Source: Elusimicrobiota bacterium (GTDB taxonomy: Bacteria; Elusimicrobiota; Elusimicrobia; UBA1565; UBA9628). From it: a stretch of 6,696 bases of DNA. Below the pieces are notes generated by a model. That model worked only from the letters and a program-made list of their open reading frames with translations. It searched no databases and was not told the origin of the DNA. Below are positions 6,501-6,696 of the stretch, piece after piece (positions within the stretch are counted from its first letter, which is position 1; each line of letters begins with the position of its first letter). The stretch spans positions 1 through 6,696 of the forward strand of contig JAHFCD010000130.1 of NCBI GenBank assembly GCA_023249695.1, written 5' to 3'. A program made the translations under genes and the position numbers.

Positions 6501-6696
6501 AAGTCGAACATCCCGAGCGACAAGAAGGACGTGACCGTCGGCGCGATCCGCTCCCTGATCTACGTCACGCACGTGTTCGGCTTCCTGCTGTGGGGCGGCC
6601 TGTTCGCGCTGTTCGGCACGACCGCGTTCGCGCTCTTCGCGGCCTTCTACACGGTCGTCGCCGGCGTCTACCTCTGGCTCGCCCGCTCCCTCAAAG
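3600..6696 (+). CDS. ATP-grasp ligase (L-amino-acid-ligase-like) fused to MFS transporter, 3'-truncated by window edge
   Basis: The reading frame stays open for 1032 residues to the right edge. Residues 1-26 resemble a signal peptide (A24-W25-A26/Q27). An Ala/Pro/Ser linker (27-132) follows, then a pre-ATP-grasp fold (136-240, starting KTVVMVGTKGSRPF). The ATP-grasp core (about 250-475) has K296, the lid segment T-S-V-E-V-V with NGK (362-372), and the metal site RLD...VIEINPFMGG with D430, E442 and N444. Residues 484-565 resemble the L-amino-acid ligase C-terminal subdomain (VDGLEAAKKLPGV; E-P-G-D-S-I). After a Pro/Ala linker, about 12 membrane helices (613-1028) form an MFS domain with an A-type motif GGGVIKRLGIR (668-678), a basic central loop (796-826) and a second A-like motif GAVVMDR (877-883). 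The likely role is ATP-driven amide bond formation coupled to product export; the substrate is unknown. ATP-grasp and MFS calls are firm, the ligase subfamily is tentative. Little coding sequence is probably missing. ATG 3600 was chosen because it keeps the whole leader; M9 is the only nearby alternative. Confidence 0.92.
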   Translation, partial: MNARIRAAMSLLVSFAVVLAPWPAWAQTARVVAPISASASSAAGASIISPLSSAPSALLAPSLGALSSPSRQLAGAPVPLERAQVPSALAVSAPRLPAALAQDAPAAAAPLAATPLPSAAAPSEPASPAEAAVRGKTVVMVGTKGSRPFIMEEALRVAKELGLTLVLVDDPANRKNSIGTIPDSHFIPVPVNTRDAKTMGKIAETVAAHPIASGAHAVVGFMSLYANLTGKITDRLGVAGIPGAAVAAADDKPAARKLLNTVAALAVPFQELKSVKQARAAYHTISGEGKYKVVLKTIRGENSRFLALDIDSEEAAVAAYLKMDADVRDFVARPESKQTTFSSHPGLMMERMLVKSPGTEETSVEVVMQNGKAAFAMVTDTKGLGQKGELAGGILIFPSQQPQAEHNALIEASERAMNAIGIVNGNARLDMMTTPDGPRVIEINPFMGGVAIWQAVKSLTGMSLVEQGFRAVLGLPVDPGHAPDGVIHYIFLASSRNGTLVGVDGLEAAKKLPGVELARVFVEPGDSIVAAKGNAYEEWAEVIGKGKTWREAINSALAAARRMSLKIKRANGEVVGARGDYQQPTADDLAPLPKIAPVVAPAAVEPGPGLYSKVVLGFLSTFLLVSTVVESTSLAVSQMTQPLSQGFLALAALTSVSYAAYTLGSYFGGGVIKRLGIRLSYRLVLLARVAIWTTLALLFNPATGTIALAALIPLFSLDYFFHSIGRVAEHSLQVAWFKNSEASSSRFGSFRDFIEYGTVFIGSAMALAVAAFGFGAVIYPAPIAFGVAALLALALKLPKATADAHKPSRWNEGFKTVFKDPGIYKPLFGFALVNSFLYMMYYIVATAFGAYSAPDPQHAAAVAGSLTAVYGAGALVGAVVMDRLAARIEKKVSALPEAERKSGERAMYTRSAARVLPWAAAALLGTWAFLSSASLGTVIWPMFPISIALLAIGFTAQLASNHLDTIMKSNIPSDKKDVTVGAIRSLIYVTHVFGFLLWGGLFALFGTTAFALFAAFYTVVAGVYLWLARSLK

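Noticed and set aside
5427..6572. Minus-strand open frame of 381 codons opposite the MFS domain.
   Set aside because: It is a charged antisense shadow; the plus strand encodes 12 clear membrane helices with MFS motifs.
1..6696. CRISPR array, tRNA, insertion sequence or phage features.
   Set aside because: No spaced direct repeats, cloverleaf sequences, transposase motifs or terminal inverted repeats were seen on either strand.

Overview
The window is G+C-rich (about two thirds by eye), with codons ending mostly in G or C, and contains only protein genes and short intergenic regions. I see no tRNA, rRNA, CRISPR array, insertion sequence or phage gene. All four predicted proteins start with an export-type signal sequence, and the clear -10 boxes (TATAAT) stand out against the G+C-rich background, so a Gram-negative-type bacterium is likely. 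The A-W-A/S-Q cleavage sites followed by long Ala/Pro/Ser linkers resemble proteins I associate with G+C-rich Elusimicrobiota. That is a low-confidence guess, and other G+C-rich phyla are possible.

Layout: three genes lie on the minus strand, in transcription order: a secreted nitrilase-superfamily protein (3450 to 2599), a small secreted protein of unknown function (2526 to 1978), and the N-terminal 604 residues of a Lon-related AAA protein (1814 to the left edge, continuing outside). One gene lies on the plus strand, diverging from the nitrilase gene: a very large ATP-grasp ligase fused to a 12-helix MFS transporter (3600 to the right edge, open at its 3' end). The intergenic regions are 163 bp (1815-1977), 72 bp (2527-2598) and 149 bp (3451-3599). 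The last is the divergent control region and carries overlapping inverted repeats.

The ligase-transporter fusion is the most striking item. The order is signal-like segment, Ala/Pro/Ser linker, ATP-grasp domain with an L-amino-acid-ligase-like C-terminal subdomain, second linker, then a complete MFS domain. This suggests a single polypeptide that makes an amide-linked (dipeptide-like) product and exports it, comparable with separate ligase and exporter genes such as bacD and bacE of bacilysin synthesis. The divergent nitrilase-family protein has Ser where the catalytic Cys should be, so it may not be a normal amidase. The Lon-related protein also carries a signal peptide and Ala/Pro-rich linker ahead of an ATP-binding domain that is normally cytoplasmic. 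Two unrelated ATP-using proteins with the same kind of N-terminal leader raise the question of where they work, or of what that leader really does. A functional link between the four genes is inferred from position only.
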